A stretch of 16,132 nt of DNA from Nocardiopsis sp. NRRL B-16309 (GTDB lineage: Bacteria; Actinomycetota; Actinomycetes; Streptosporangiales; Streptosporangiaceae), in contig NZ_LGEC01000100.1 of NCBI RefSeq assembly GCF_001279585.1, positions 1-16,132 of the forward strand, read 5' to 3'. Position numbers and translations under genes: made by a program. How positions within the stretch are numbered: the first letter of the stretch is position 1; each line of letters begins with the position of its first letter. This document shows positions 6,676-14,597 of this stretch, in pieces. The notes under the pieces are model-generated. The model was given only the letters and a program-made list of their open reading frames with translations. It did no database searches and was not told the origin of the DNA.

Positions 6676-9453
6676 ATGTCTCCACACCCCGCACATCCCC
6701 CACACCCCCCGTCTCCGGAACATCCCGCACCCGCGCGGCCCCGGCCGCGCCCCGGCCGCACCCTCCTGACGGTCGCCGCCGCGGTCGCGCTCACCGCGAC
6801 GGGCACCGCCGCCGTCCACTCCGCACCCGACCCCGCCGCCGCCCAGGAAGGCGGCTACACCTGGGACAACGTCCAGATCGCCGGCGGCGGCTACGTCCCG
6901 AACATCATCTTCAACGAGTCCGAACAGGACCTGGTCTACGCCCGCACCGACATCGGCGGCGCCTACCGCTGGGACCCCTCCACTGAGCGCTGGGACCCCC
7001 TGCTCGACTGGATCGGCTGGGACGACTGGGGATGGACGGGCATCGTCAGCCTGGCCACCGACCCCGTCGACCCCGACCGCGTCTACGCCGCCGCCGGGAC
7101 CTACACCAACGACTGGGACCCGAACAACGGCGCCATCCTGCGCTCCGACGACCGCGGGGAGACCTGGGAGGTCACCGAGCTGCCCTTCAAGCTCGGCGGC
7201 AACATGCCCGGCCGCGGCCTCGGTGAGCGGCTGGCCGTGGACCCCAACGACAACAGCGTCGTCTACTTCGGGGCCCGGGGCGGCCACGGCCTGTGGCGCA
7301 GCACCGACTTCGGTCAGACCTGGGCCGAGGTGGAGGAGTTCCCCAACCCGGGCGACTACGTCGAGGACCCCGACGACGAGTGGGACGTCCACACCGACAT
7401 CACCGGCGTGACCTGGGTCGAGTTCGACCGGCGCACCGGCTCCGACGGCTCGGTGACGCAGGACGTGTACGTCGGCGTCGGAGACCTGGACGACCCCGTC
7501 TACCGCAGCCAGGACGGCGGCCAGAGCTGGGAGCCGCTGGAGGGCGCCCCGACCGGACACCTGCCCGCGCACGCGGTCCTGGACCACGAGGGCGGACAGC
7601 TCTACCTCGCCACCACCGACACTCCGGGCCCCTACAACGGCGCGTCCGGCGACGTCTGGCGCTTCGACACCGAGACCGAGGAGTGGGCGAACATCAGCCC
7701 CGTCCCCTCGACCTCCGAGGACAGCGCCTTCGGCTACGGCGGGCTCACCATCGACCGCCAGGACCCGGACACCCTCATGGTCACCTCGCAGATCTCCTGG
7801 TGGCCGGACAACCAGATCTTCCGCAGCACCGACCGCGGCGAGACCTGGACGCAGGCCTGGGACTGGGGCAACTACCCCGAGCGCGAGACGCGGTACGAGA
7901 TGGACATCTCCACCGCGCCCTGGCTCGACTTCGGCGGTCCCGGCGAAGCACCCGAGACCCAGCCCAAACTGGGCTGGATGAGCCAGGGCATGGCCATCGA
8001 CCCCTTCGACTCCGACCGGTTCATGTACGGCACCGGCGCCACCATCTACGGCAGCGACAACCTGACGAACTGGGACAGCGACACCACCGTCGACATCGAG
8101 GTGAAGGTACACGGGCTGGAGGAGACCTCCATCCACGACCTCGCCGCCCTGCCCGGCGGGCCGCTCGTCTCGGTCATGGGCGACATCGGCGGCTTCGTCC
8201 ACGAGGACCTGGACACCGTCCCGGACGAGATGCACCAGGACCCCTACTGGGGCAACGGCACCGGAGTGGACTTCGCCGAACTGGCGCCCGACACGGTCGT
8301 GCGCGTCGGCAACGCCGAGGACGACGCCACCTCGCACATCGGCGTGTCCACGGACGGCGGCCAGAACTGGTGGGCCGGGCAGGAGCCCGCCGGGGTCACC
8401 GGCGGCGGCACGGTCGCGGTGGGCGCGGACGGTTCCGCGATCGTGTGGAGCGCGGAGGGCGCGGGCGTACACGTGTCCACGACCACCGGTTCCTCCTGGA
8501 CCGCGTCCACCGGCGTGCCAGCGGGAGCGCGGGTGGAGGCCGACCGGGTCGACCCGGACGTGTTCTACGCGGTCGCCGGCGGCACCTTCTACACCAGCAC
8601 CGACGGCGGCGCGACCTTCACCGCCTCCGCCGACACGAGCCTGCCGGCCGAGGGCGACGTCCGCTTCGGCGCGGTCCCCGGGCACTCCGGCGACGTGTGG
8701 GTCGCGGGCGGTGAGGCGGACGGCGACTACGGCCTGTGGCGCTCCACCGACGCGGGCGCCGCGTTCGAACGGATCGAGGCCGTGGACGAGGGCGACGCCG
8801 TGGGCTTCGGCGCACCGGCGCCCGGCGAGGACTACCCGGCCGTCTACACCAGCTCCCGGATCGACGGAGTGCGCGGGATCTTCCGCTCCGACGACGCGGG
8901 GGAGAGCTGGACGCGGATCAACGACGACCAGCACCAGTGGGGCTGGACCGGATCGGTCGTCACGGGCGACCCGGACGTGTACGGACGGGTCTACATCGGG
9001 ACCAACGGCCGAGGGATCATCTACGGCGACCTCACCGACGGTGGAGGGGACCCGGACCCCGATCCGGACCCGTCTCCCTCGCCCACCGACGACCCCGACC
9101 CCTCGCCCAGCCCCTCCGATGACCCCTCACCGGACCCGGGAGCGTGCGACGTCGAGTACACGGTCAACGGCTCCTGGTCGGGCGGGTTCGGCGCCGACGT
9201 GGTGGTCACCAACACCGGGGACGAGACCGTCGACGGCTGGGAACTGGCCTGGGACTTCACCGCGGGCGAGCGCGTCTCGAGCCTGTGGGGCGGCAGCCAC
9301 GAACAGGACGCGAGTACCGTCACGGTCACCGACGCCGGGTGGAACGCCCGGATCGAACCGGGGGACTCGGTGACGGTCGGCTTCAACGGCGCCACCGACG
9401 CCACTCCGAGTACGCCGGAGGAGTTCGCGTTGAACGGGCAGGCGTGCGACTGA
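6676..9453 (+). CDS. Secreted GH74 xyloglucanase with C-terminal CBM2
   Basis: 925 residues. A long basic Pro/Arg-rich n-region and hydrophobic stretch (TLLTVAAAVALTATGTAA) form a Sec-type signal, probably cleaved after A56 (AAA-QEGGY). The GH74 module (about 60-785) is the tandem seven-bladed beta-propeller of endo-xyloglucanases. Catalytic Asp candidates are D92 in TDIGGAYRW and D503 in GDIGGF, 411 residues apart as in characterised GH74 enzymes. At least eight Asp-box (BNR-like) repeats such as STDRGETW and SDDAGESW occur. A Pro/Asp/Ser linker (about 788-822) leads to a cellulose-binding CBM2 (about 824-925) starting CDVEYTVNGSWSGGF, with conserved Trp residues and a terminal Cys. I chose ATG 6676 because CTGGAG precedes it; an ATG at 6634 would add 14 residues. 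It should cut the xyloglucan backbone outside the cell, anchored by cellulose binding. Confidence 0.96.
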   Translation: MSPHPAHPPHPPSPEHPAPARPRPRPGRTLLTVAAAVALTATGTAAVHSAPDPAAAQEGGYTWDNVQIAGGGYVPNIIFNESEQDLVYARTDIGGAYRWDPSTERWDPLLDWIGWDDWGWTGIVSLATDPVDPDRVYAAAGTYTNDWDPNNGAILRSDDRGETWEVTELPFKLGGNMPGRGLGERLAVDPNDNSVVYFGARGGHGLWRSTDFGQTWAEVEEFPNPGDYVEDPDDEWDVHTDITGVTWVEFDRRTGSDGSVTQDVYVGVGDLDDPVYRSQDGGQSWEPLEGAPTGHLPAHAVLDHEGGQLYLATTDTPGPYNGASGDVWRFDTETEEWANISPVPSTSEDSAFGYGGLTIDRQDPDTLMVTSQISWWPDNQIFRSTDRGETWTQAWDWGNYPERETRYEMDISTAPWLDFGGPGEAPETQPKLGWMSQGMAIDPFDSDRFMYGTGATIYGSDNLTNWDSDTTVDIEVKVHGLEETSIHDLAALPGGPLVSVMGDIGGFVHEDLDTVPDEMHQDPYWGNGTGVDFAELAPDTVVRVGNAEDDATSHIGVSTDGGQNWWAGQEPAGVTGGGTVAVGADGSAIVWSAEGAGVHVSTTTGSSWTASTGVPAGARVEADRVDPDVFYAVAGGTFYTSTDGGATFTASADTSLPAEGDVRFGAVPGHSGDVWVAGGEADGDYGLWRSTDAGAAFERIEAVDEGDAVGFGAPAPGEDYPAVYTSSRIDGVRGIFRSDDAGESWTRINDDQHQWGWTGSVVTGDPDVYGRVYIGTNGRGIIYGDLTDGGGDPDPDPDPSPSPTDDPDPSPSPSDDPSPDPGACDVEYTVNGSWSGGFGADVVVTNTGDETVDGWELAWDFTAGERVSSLWGGSHEQDASTVTVTDAGWNARIEPGDSVTVGFNGATDATPSTPEEFALNGQACD

Positions 9454-9460
9454 CCTGACC

Positions 9461-9516
9461 TCCCTCCACGGAGGGATCGACCGGGGCCCTGAGGACATTG
9501 CTGACCTCGGGGCCCC
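9461..9516. terminator. Two hairpins between convergent GH74 and fabI
   Basis: A short hairpin, TCCCTCC (9461-9467) with GGAGGGA (9470-9476), starts 8 nt after the GH74 stop. A stronger one pairs GGGGCCCTGAGG (9483-9494) with CCTCGGGGCCCC (9505-9516), 12 bp with one mismatch and a 10-nt loop. The second lies 34 nt past the minus-strand fabI stop, so it can serve both converging transcripts. Confidence 0.65.
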
Positions 9517-9550
9517 GCCCCGTCGGCCTCCAGGTACAGGGACGCCGAAC

Positions 9551-10372
9551 CTACCGGCCGGCAGGCGGCGAATCCCTCGGTTCCACGGCACCGTCGGGCA
9601 CGTGTGGACCGAGCCCCTGCGCGTGCGCACCTCCGTCGGCGTGCACGATCTCGCCGGTCGTCGCCGGCAGCCAGGACGAGAACAGGGCGACGCAGGTGCG
9701 GGCCACGGGGTCGGGATCCGATGAACACCAGCCCAGGGGCGCCCGCTCGGCGAAGGCGGACTCCAGTTGTGGGAAGCCTGGTACACCCGAGGCGGCCAGA
9801 GTCCGGACGGGGCCCGCGGCGACCAGGTTGACCCGGATACCCCGGGGGCCCAAGTCACGGGCCATGTAGCGGGAACAGGACTCCAGCGCCGCCTTGGACA
9901 CTCCCATCCAGTTGTAGTGGGGCCAGGCGACGGAGGCGTCGAAGTCCAGGCCCACGATGGAACCGCGTTCGTTCATCAGCGGCAGGACCGCTTCTGACAG
10001 CGCCGCGAAGGAGAACGCCGAGACGCGCAGCGCGGTCGCGGCGTCCTCCCAGCGTCCACGCAGGAGATCTCCTCCCAGGGCGCGTGGGGGCGCGTAGGCG
10101 ATCGAGTGCAGGACACCGTCCAGGCCGTCGATGTGGTCGTTCAGACGCGGCACCAGGTCGCCGAGGTCCCTGGGGGAGGTGACGTCGAGGTCGACGACCG
10201 GCGCGGCCCGGGGGAGGCTCTCCGCCATCCTTTCGATCAGACCGCGTCGGCCGTACGCGGTCAGCACGACGCGGGCTCCCTCTTCCTGGGCGATCCGGGC
10301 GACGTGGAACGCGATGGATGAGGAGGAGACCACCCCCGTGATGAGCAGGGTTCTGCCTTCGAGGATGCCCAT
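9551..10372 (-). CDS. fabI: Enoyl-ACP reductase, InhA-like (FabI family)
   Basis: 273 residues, the FabI/InhA branch of the short-chain dehydrogenases, which reduces trans-2-enoyl-ACP to acyl-ACP with NAD(P)H. The cofactor site reads LLITGVVSSSSIAFHVARIAQ. SIAYAP follows near 95, and GLDFDASVAWPHYNWMGVSK carries Y153 and K160 (Y-x6-K) with F144 nine residues before Tyr, the InhA arrangement. RVNLVAAGPVRTLAASGVPGF is the substrate-loop side. The C-terminus runs about 20 residues past the usual end (after GGAHAQGLG). ATG 10372 has AAGGAG about 12 nt upstream; in-frame codons further upstream lack a site. It is the last gene of the six-gene operon, 109 nt after fabG. Since a housekeeping FabI is expected elsewhere, this copy is probably pathway-specific. 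Confidence 0.92.
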   Translation of the reverse strand: MGILEGRTLLITGVVSSSSIAFHVARIAQEEGARVVLTAYGRRGLIERMAESLPRAAPVVDLDVTSPRDLGDLVPRLNDHIDGLDGVLHSIAYAPPRALGGDLLRGRWEDAATALRVSAFSFAALSEAVLPLMNERGSIVGLDFDASVAWPHYNWMGVSKAALESCSRYMARDLGPRGIRVNLVAAGPVRTLAASGVPGFPQLESAFAERAPLGWCSSDPDPVARTCVALFSSWLPATTGEIVHADGGAHAQGLGPHVPDGAVEPRDSPPAGR

Positions 10373-10481
10373 GGCACCGACTCTCCTTCGTATGTGGGGC
10401 TTGCGTCCGCGGCATCCGGCCTGGAAGCCCTGAGCCGGGACCTCTCCCGGTGCCCGTGCGACGCCCGTCCACACGACCGGC
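10373..10481 (-). other. Intercistronic spacer fabG-fabI with small hairpin
   Basis: This 109-nt gap is the only long one in an otherwise compact operon. It holds a small hairpin (CCGGGA 10435-10440, TCCCGG 10445-10450, 4-nt loop). It might tune fabI expression or host a weak internal promoter, but I see no convincing -35 and -10 pair. Confidence 0.3.
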
Positions 10482-11198
10482 TCAGTGACCCATCCCGAAC
10501 CCTCCGTCCACCGGGAGGACGGCGCCGGTGATGGCGCCCGCCTGCTCCGAGGTGAGGAAGGCCACCGCGTTGGCGACCTCCCCGGTTTCGACGAGGCGCC
10601 TCTGTGGTGTGCGTGCGAGCAGTCGGTCGCGCTGGCTCTTCGAGAGCTCTTCGGTCATCGACGTGCGTACGAGCCCGGGAGCGACCACGTTGACGGTGAT
10701 GTCCCGTGGGCCGAGTTCCCGGGTCAGGGACCGGGCCATGCCGATCAGGCCTGCCTTGGCGGCCGCGTAGTTGGTCTGGCCCGCACCACCGGTGAGGGCG
10801 ATGGCGGAGGACACCAGCACGATCCGGCCGTGGCCGGACCGCAGCATGGCGGGCAGAGCCCGACGCACGGTGTGGAAGACGCCGGTCAGGTCGGTGTCGA
10901 TCACGTCGGCGAAGTCCTGTGGGGTCATCTGTGCGAGGAGCCGGTCACGGCGGATCCCCGCGTTGGCGACCAGTATCTCGACCGGCCCGTGGGCCCGTTC
11001 GACCCTCTGGAACGCGGTGTCGACGTGTTCCGGATCGTTGACGTCGCACGCGACGGCCATCATGCCGGTGGCGGGCGGGTCGCCGCGGTGGGTGACCGCT
11101 ACGCGGTGCACCGACGCGCGCAGGGCGTGGGCGACCGCGAGTCCGATGCCGCGTACGCCCCCGGTGACGAGAGCGGACCTGCTGTGCCGAACGGCCAT
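10482..11198 (-). CDS. fabG: 3-oxoacyl-ACP reductase FabG-type SDR
   Basis: 238 residues, a classical short-chain dehydrogenase/reductase that reduces 3-oxoacyl-ACP to 3-hydroxyacyl-ACP with NADPH. Visible features are the Rossmann glycine motif TGGVRGIG (12-19), the CDV motif near 51, NAG at 79-81 (LVANAGI), the triad S131, Y144, K148 (VSSAIALTG and NYAAAK), and the C-terminal GAVLPVDGGFGMGH, very typical of FabG. ATG 11198 is preceded by TAGGAGA, which sits right after the KAS III stop (11-nt gap), so translation is likely coupled. The operon position between KAS III and the enoyl reductase supports a role in processing the beta-keto product of that ketosynthase. Specificity for a particular chain length cannot be read from sequence. 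Confidence 0.93.
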   Translation of the reverse strand: MAVRHSRSALVTGGVRGIGLAVAHALRASVHRVAVTHRGDPPATGMMAVACDVNDPEHVDTAFQRVERAHGPVEILVANAGIRRDRLLAQMTPQDFADVIDTDLTGVFHTVRRALPAMLRSGHGRIVLVSSAIALTGGAGQTNYAAAKAGLIGMARSLTRELGPRDITVNVVAPGLVRTSMTEELSKSQRDRLLARTPQRRLVETGEVANAVAFLTSEQAGAITGAVLPVDGGFGMGH

Positions 11199-11209
11199 GG
11201 TGTCTCCTA

Positions 11210-12229
11210 CTACGGCAGGCGCACGACCTGGGCGGCCCAGGTGATGCCCACCCCGAAACCGAGGAAGAGCGCCAGGTCGCCCGACCGGACACGGCCGGAT
11301 GAGAGGAGGTCGTCCACTGCCAGGGGGATCGAGGCGGCTGACGTGTTGGCGTCCGTTCTGATGGAGCGGGCGACGGTCACGTGTCCGGGCACGTCCAGTT
11401 CGCCGACGAATCTCTTGGTGAGCCGGTCGTTGGCCTGGTGGGGCACGAAGGCGCTGATCTCGTCCCACGTCAGATCCGCCAACGACAGGGCGCGTCGGGC
11501 GATCGGTGCCATGTTCGCTCCGAACCACCGGGCCAACTCCGGTCCGTCCATGCGCACGCAGCGGTGCGCCGGCTCTCCGGAACTCGGTGCGGGGGCCAGC
11601 ACGAAGAGTTCCTCGCCGGTCCCGTCCGATCCCCAGGCGACCGGACCCAAGCCCGGCTCATCGGCAGCGCTCACCACGGCGGCGCCCGCTCCGTCGGCGA
11701 AGATGACCGCCGTGTCGCGGTCGCCGGGGTCGATGACGTCGACCATTCGTTCGGCGGCGACGACCACCACGTGGGTGGCGCTGCCCGAGGCGATATGGCC
11801 CATGGCACTGGCCAGTCCCATGCTGAAACCGGCACAGGCCGCGTTGACGTCGTACGCACCGGCTCCGCCGGCCCCCAGTTCTCGGGCCAGCGCGGGTGCG
11901 AGCGCGGGGATCTGCCGCACGTTCGTCATGGTGGCCAGCACGACGCAGTCGAGGTCGGAAGCGTCGACACCGGCGGCGGCCAGTGCCCGCCGTGCCGCCG
12001 TGGCACCCATCCCGACCAGCGAGTCACCGGCGTCGGCGACATGGCGGGACGCGATGCCGGTCCGCTGCTCGATCCAGCCGGGCGCCAACCCGAGCCGGTC
12101 GCCCAGCTCGCCGCTGCCGACGACCTTCCCGGGCCGGTAGGCACCGATCCCGCTGATGGCGCACGGGCGGCCGTCCGCGGGACGCCGGATGACGGGAGAG
12201 GCCGTCCGCTGGTTCTCACCCGTGCTCAC
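11210..12229 (-). CDS. Beta-ketoacyl-ACP synthase III-like protein (FabH family)
   Basis: 339 residues, FabH length plus an N-terminal extension of about 20 residues. The thiolase-fold triad is complete: C132 in NAACAGF, H264 in VPHQAN, N295 in ANTSAASIP, where the residue before Asn is Ala rather than the usual Gly. FabH enzymes condense an acyl-CoA starter with malonyl-ACP. Related KAS III proteins in secondary metabolism instead prime polyketides or transfer acyl groups. WIEQRTGI near 52 and GFGVGITWAAQVV at the end are family-typical. The GTG start at 12229 is supported by GGGAGG inside the last ACP codons; only 2 nt separate it from the ACP stop, implying translational coupling. This is the only condensing enzyme in the operon, so it either primes a shared system or performs the sole condensation. 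Confidence 0.92.
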   Translation of the reverse strand: MSTGENQRTASPVIRRPADGRPCAISGIGAYRPGKVVGSGELGDRLGLAPGWIEQRTGIASRHVADAGDSLVGMGATAARRALAAAGVDASDLDCVVLATMTNVRQIPALAPALARELGAGGAGAYDVNAACAGFSMGLASAMGHIASGSATHVVVVAAERMVDVIDPGDRDTAVIFADGAGAAVVSAADEPGLGPVAWGSDGTGEELFVLAPAPSSGEPAHRCVRMDGPELARWFGANMAPIARRALSLADLTWDEISAFVPHQANDRLTKRFVGELDVPGHVTVARSIRTDANTSAASIPLAVDDLLSSGRVRSGDLALFLGFGVGITWAAQVVRLP

Positions 12230-12231
12230 CT

Positions 12232-12480
12232 CTACCTCCCCTCCAGGTGGCGGTTGACGTAGTCGACCGTCGTCCTGGGGGAACGGAAGTCCTCGACGAC
12301 CTCCGGCGGGACCGGAATCCGGTACTCGGAAGCGATCCGTTCGGCCACTTCGACCAGCGTCAGCGAATCGATCTCCAGTTCCGAGAAAGGCGTCTCGTCC
12401 GTCTGTCCGATGAGGTCCAGATCGACGCCCTCGCAGTCGTTGACGATACGGTTCAGGTCGCTGAGGGTGAACGTGCCCAT
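12232..12480 (-). CDS. Acyl carrier protein, type II polyketide-like
   Basis: 82 residues, acidic, a single four-helix carrier domain. The phosphopantetheine attachment serine is S39 in SELEIDSLTLVEVAERI. The sequence around it (VDLD...TPFSELEIDSLTLVEV, then PVPPEVVEDFRSPRTTVDYVN) looks more like ACPs of aromatic type II polyketide synthases than like fatty-acid AcpP, although no KS-alpha/KS-beta pair is nearby. ATG 12480 follows GGAAGAGG, 18 nt after the acyltransferase stop. It should carry the growing acyl chain for the neighbouring KAS III, FabG, FabI and thioester reductase. No phosphopantetheinyl transferase gene is in the window, so activation must rely on one encoded elsewhere. Confidence 0.93.
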   Translation of the reverse strand: MGTFTLSDLNRIVNDCEGVDLDLIGQTDETPFSELEIDSLTLVEVAERIASEYRIPVPPEVVEDFRSPRTTVDYVNRHLEGR

Positions 12481-12498
12481 GTCCTCTTCCTTTCGTGG

Positions 12499-13410
12499 TC
12501 AGTCATGGTCAGGGGCCCCGCGGTCCCGACGTATGTGTGAGACCAGGCGGGTCAGGACGCGTGTCGCTCCGGCCTCCTGGAAGTCGACACCCTCGTTCGG
12601 CAGGTCCGGATCGCCGTGGGTGTCCAGGATCCACTCGACGGACTGCTGCCAGAGGACGGGGGACGTGAGGTGGTCGACCAGGTCGCGGCGGACCAGCGAC
12701 GCGTCGTGCGGCCGTGCAGTCCGGTTGGCGACGACCGGTGTGTGTCCCCGGCGGAACGGTGCGGCGGCGGTCGCGGAGCTGAACGGGGCGATGGCCGCCG
12801 CCATGTGACGCGTGTGGTAGGCGCCTGTGACGGGCAGCCGGGTGGCGATCCTGGCCCCCGCACGGACGAGCGCGGAGCGGGCGTGCCCGATGTCGAGGTC
12901 GGGGCCGCCCAGCACGGTCTGGAACCGGCTGTTCACGTTCGCCGTCTCGACCTCGTCCAGCCCGGCGTGGCGCAGGACCGCGTGGACGCGGCGGAGTTCC
13001 AGGCCCACCACGGCGAGCATCGCTCCGGAACACTTAGCCGTCGCCTCGGCCCGGGCCCGAACCAGTTCCAGTCCGGCCTCGAAGCCGATGTATCCAGCGG
13101 CCTCGAGCGCGTTGTATTCGCCCAGGCTGTGGCCCAGCAGGACATCGAAGTCGTCGCCCCGCAGGCCCTCGGCTCGGTAGGCGAGGGCGTTGACCACGTA
13201 GATGGCCGGCTGTGAGAAGCGAGAGTCCGACAGGCGTCCCGCGGGATCGGACAGGCAGAGGTCCCGGACGGAGTATCCGAGGATGTCGTTCGCCCTGTCG
13301 ACGAGGCGGGGGAAGCGCTCGAAGAGGTCCTCCCCCATGCCTTGGCGCTGAACGCCCTGGCCCGGGAACATCAGGGCGCTGACGCGTCGCTCCGCGGGCA
13401 CCGAATCCAT
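12499..13410 (-). CDS. Malonyl-CoA:ACP transacylase-like acyltransferase (FabD family)
   Basis: 303 residues, single free-standing acyltransferase domain. It begins with the family FPGQGVQRQGMG, has the nucleophile S95 in GHSLGE and the catalytic H199 in GAYHTRHM. An Arg at about 120 (LVRARAEA) sits where FabD proteins hold the extender carboxylate, which favours a malonyl-type unit. SQPAIYVVNALAY and ANVNSRFQTVLGG are normal FabD/trans-AT positions. ATG 13410 is preceded by GAGAGGGGG and lies 11 nt after the reductase stop. It probably loads the adjacent ACP. Overall style is close to the discrete acyltransferases used with dissociated synthases, so it may be dedicated to this pathway rather than the housekeeping FabD. 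Confidence 0.9.
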   Translation of the reverse strand: MDSVPAERRVSALMFPGQGVQRQGMGEDLFERFPRLVDRANDILGYSVRDLCLSDPAGRLSDSRFSQPAIYVVNALAYRAEGLRGDDFDVLLGHSLGEYNALEAAGYIGFEAGLELVRARAEATAKCSGAMLAVVGLELRRVHAVLRHAGLDEVETANVNSRFQTVLGGPDLDIGHARSALVRAGARIATRLPVTGAYHTRHMAAAIAPFSSATAAAPFRRGHTPVVANRTARPHDASLVRRDLVDHLTSPVLWQQSVEWILDTHGDPDLPNEGVDFQEAGATRVLTRLVSHIRRDRGAPDHD

Positions 13411-13421
13411 CTTTCCCCCTC

Positions 13422-14597
13422 TCAGTTGTCGAGTGCGTCGACGATGCGACCGAAGAAGTCGGCGTCGAGCGGCGGTACGGTGAGCGCGCTTCCGCAGACG
13501 GACATGGTCCGGTCGTTGGTCGCCTGGGTCGCGACCCCGTTGCGAGGGCTCGGCAGGAACCGCGGGACGGCCTCGCTCAGGCGGGCCATGGGGGAGCGGT
13601 CGCCGTAGTGCGCCCGTACCTCGTTCGACCAGTGCTCGTACGAGGTCGCTCGGAGGCGCGGGCGATGGAAGCGCACCATGTCGAAATACGTGTTCAGCGG
13701 CATCGGTTCGGGATGGATCACGTGGAACACCCGGTGCGCCCCACCGGAGCCCCGTGAAAGAAGGACGATGCACTCGGCGGTGAAGTCCGCGCAGGCGATC
13801 GGCAGCATGAAGTCGTGTGTGGGGGTCAGGCCGACGCGCAGGCTCGCCAGAGTGATCTGCATGAGCCAGTCCGAGGCACTGACATACGCTCCAGCTCGGT
13901 CGCTGACGACGGCTCCCGGACGGTAGACGCTGACCGGGAGTCCGAGTGCCCCAGCCCGCGCCACCAGTCGCTCGGACGCCCACTTGCTCTCGTAGTAGCC
14001 AACGGGTAGCGGGCGGGGTGGCACCGGGCGCTCCGGCACGCTCCCCGCACCTTGCGCGAAGTCGGCCATCACCACTCCGAGTGTCGAGATGTGGTGCAAG
14101 GGTTTCGTTCGGCGGTGGAGGGCGAACCTCAGAACCTCGGCCGTTCCGTCGACGTTGCTTCCCTTGAGGAACGGGTAGTCGATGACGAGATTGACCCACG
14201 CGCCGCAGTGGTAGACCGTGTCAACGGTCTGTGCGAGAGAGCCGTAGTCCTCTTCGGAAAGGCCGAATCGGGGCTTGGCGAAGTTGCCCGTGACGACGTC
14301 CAGACGATGGCGCGGAGGCAATCCGGCCCTGCGCGCCTCCAGCGCCGAATACAGTTCCGCAAGGCCTTCCGCCTCCGAACGCCCGCGCATCAGGCAGTGG
14401 ATCCGCGCGTTGGTCGTACGGAGTAGCTCGGCCAGCAGATATCCACCGAGATAGCCGGTGGCGCCGGTCAGGAGTATGTTCTTCGGAGGAGATACCGAGA
14501 CCGGTCGGCCGCGCTGCAAGGCAAGATCAGATGGAAGTTCGGCATCTTCCACATGGGACGATGCGGGAACTTGGGTCTCTTCCTCGTGATGCGGCAT
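13422..14597 (-). CDS. Stand-alone thioester reductase domain protein (extended SDR)
   Basis: 391 residues. After a polar 38-residue N-terminal tail comes an NAD(P)-binding fold with TGATGYLGG (44-52), a male-sterility/NAD_binding_4-type domain. The catalytic pair is Y201 and K205 in GYYESKW, and FHVIHPEPMPLNTYFDMV belongs to the C-terminal substrate part. Such domains end non-ribosomal peptide and polyketide lines, or carboxylic acid reductases, by reducing a carrier-bound thioester to an aldehyde, sometimes on to an alcohol. Here no adenylation or carrier domain is fused, so it likely acts in trans on the ACP two genes downstream. ATG 14597 has GGAGG four bases upstream. As first gene of the six-gene operon it defines the release step. 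Alternative: a free SDR acting on another acyl thioester or CoA ester. Confidence 0.9.
   Translation of the reverse strand: MPHHEEETQVPASSHVEDAELPSDLALQRGRPVSVSPPKNILLTGATGYLGGYLLAELLRTTNARIHCLMRGRSEAEGLAELYSALEARRAGLPPRHRLDVVTGNFAKPRFGLSEEDYGSLAQTVDTVYHCGAWVNLVIDYPFLKGSNVDGTAEVLRFALHRRTKPLHHISTLGVVMADFAQGAGSVPERPVPPRPLPVGYYESKWASERLVARAGALGLPVSVYRPGAVVSDRAGAYVSASDWLMQITLASLRVGLTPTHDFMLPIACADFTAECIVLLSRGSGGAHRVFHVIHPEPMPLNTYFDMVRFHRPRLRATSYEHWSNEVRAHYGDRSPMARLSEAVPRFLPSPRNGVATQATNDRTMSVCGSALTVPPLDADFFGRIVDALDN

Noticed and set aside
4536..6986. 816-residue plus-strand frame overlapping GH95 and the start of GH74
   Set aside because: Arg/Pro/Gly-rich out-of-frame translation of GH95; the GH95 frame contains all family motifs.
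6652..8934. 760-residue antisense frame over GH74
   Set aside because: It is opposite to a gene with unmistakable GH74 catalytic motifs and its translation has no domain; stop-free antisense frames are expected at this G+C.
12499..14199. Acyltransferase read as a 566-residue protein starting inside the reductase gene
   Set aside because: The upstream part is the wrong-frame translation of the thioester reductase; the ATG at 13410 has a ribosome site and precedes the normal FabD N-terminus.
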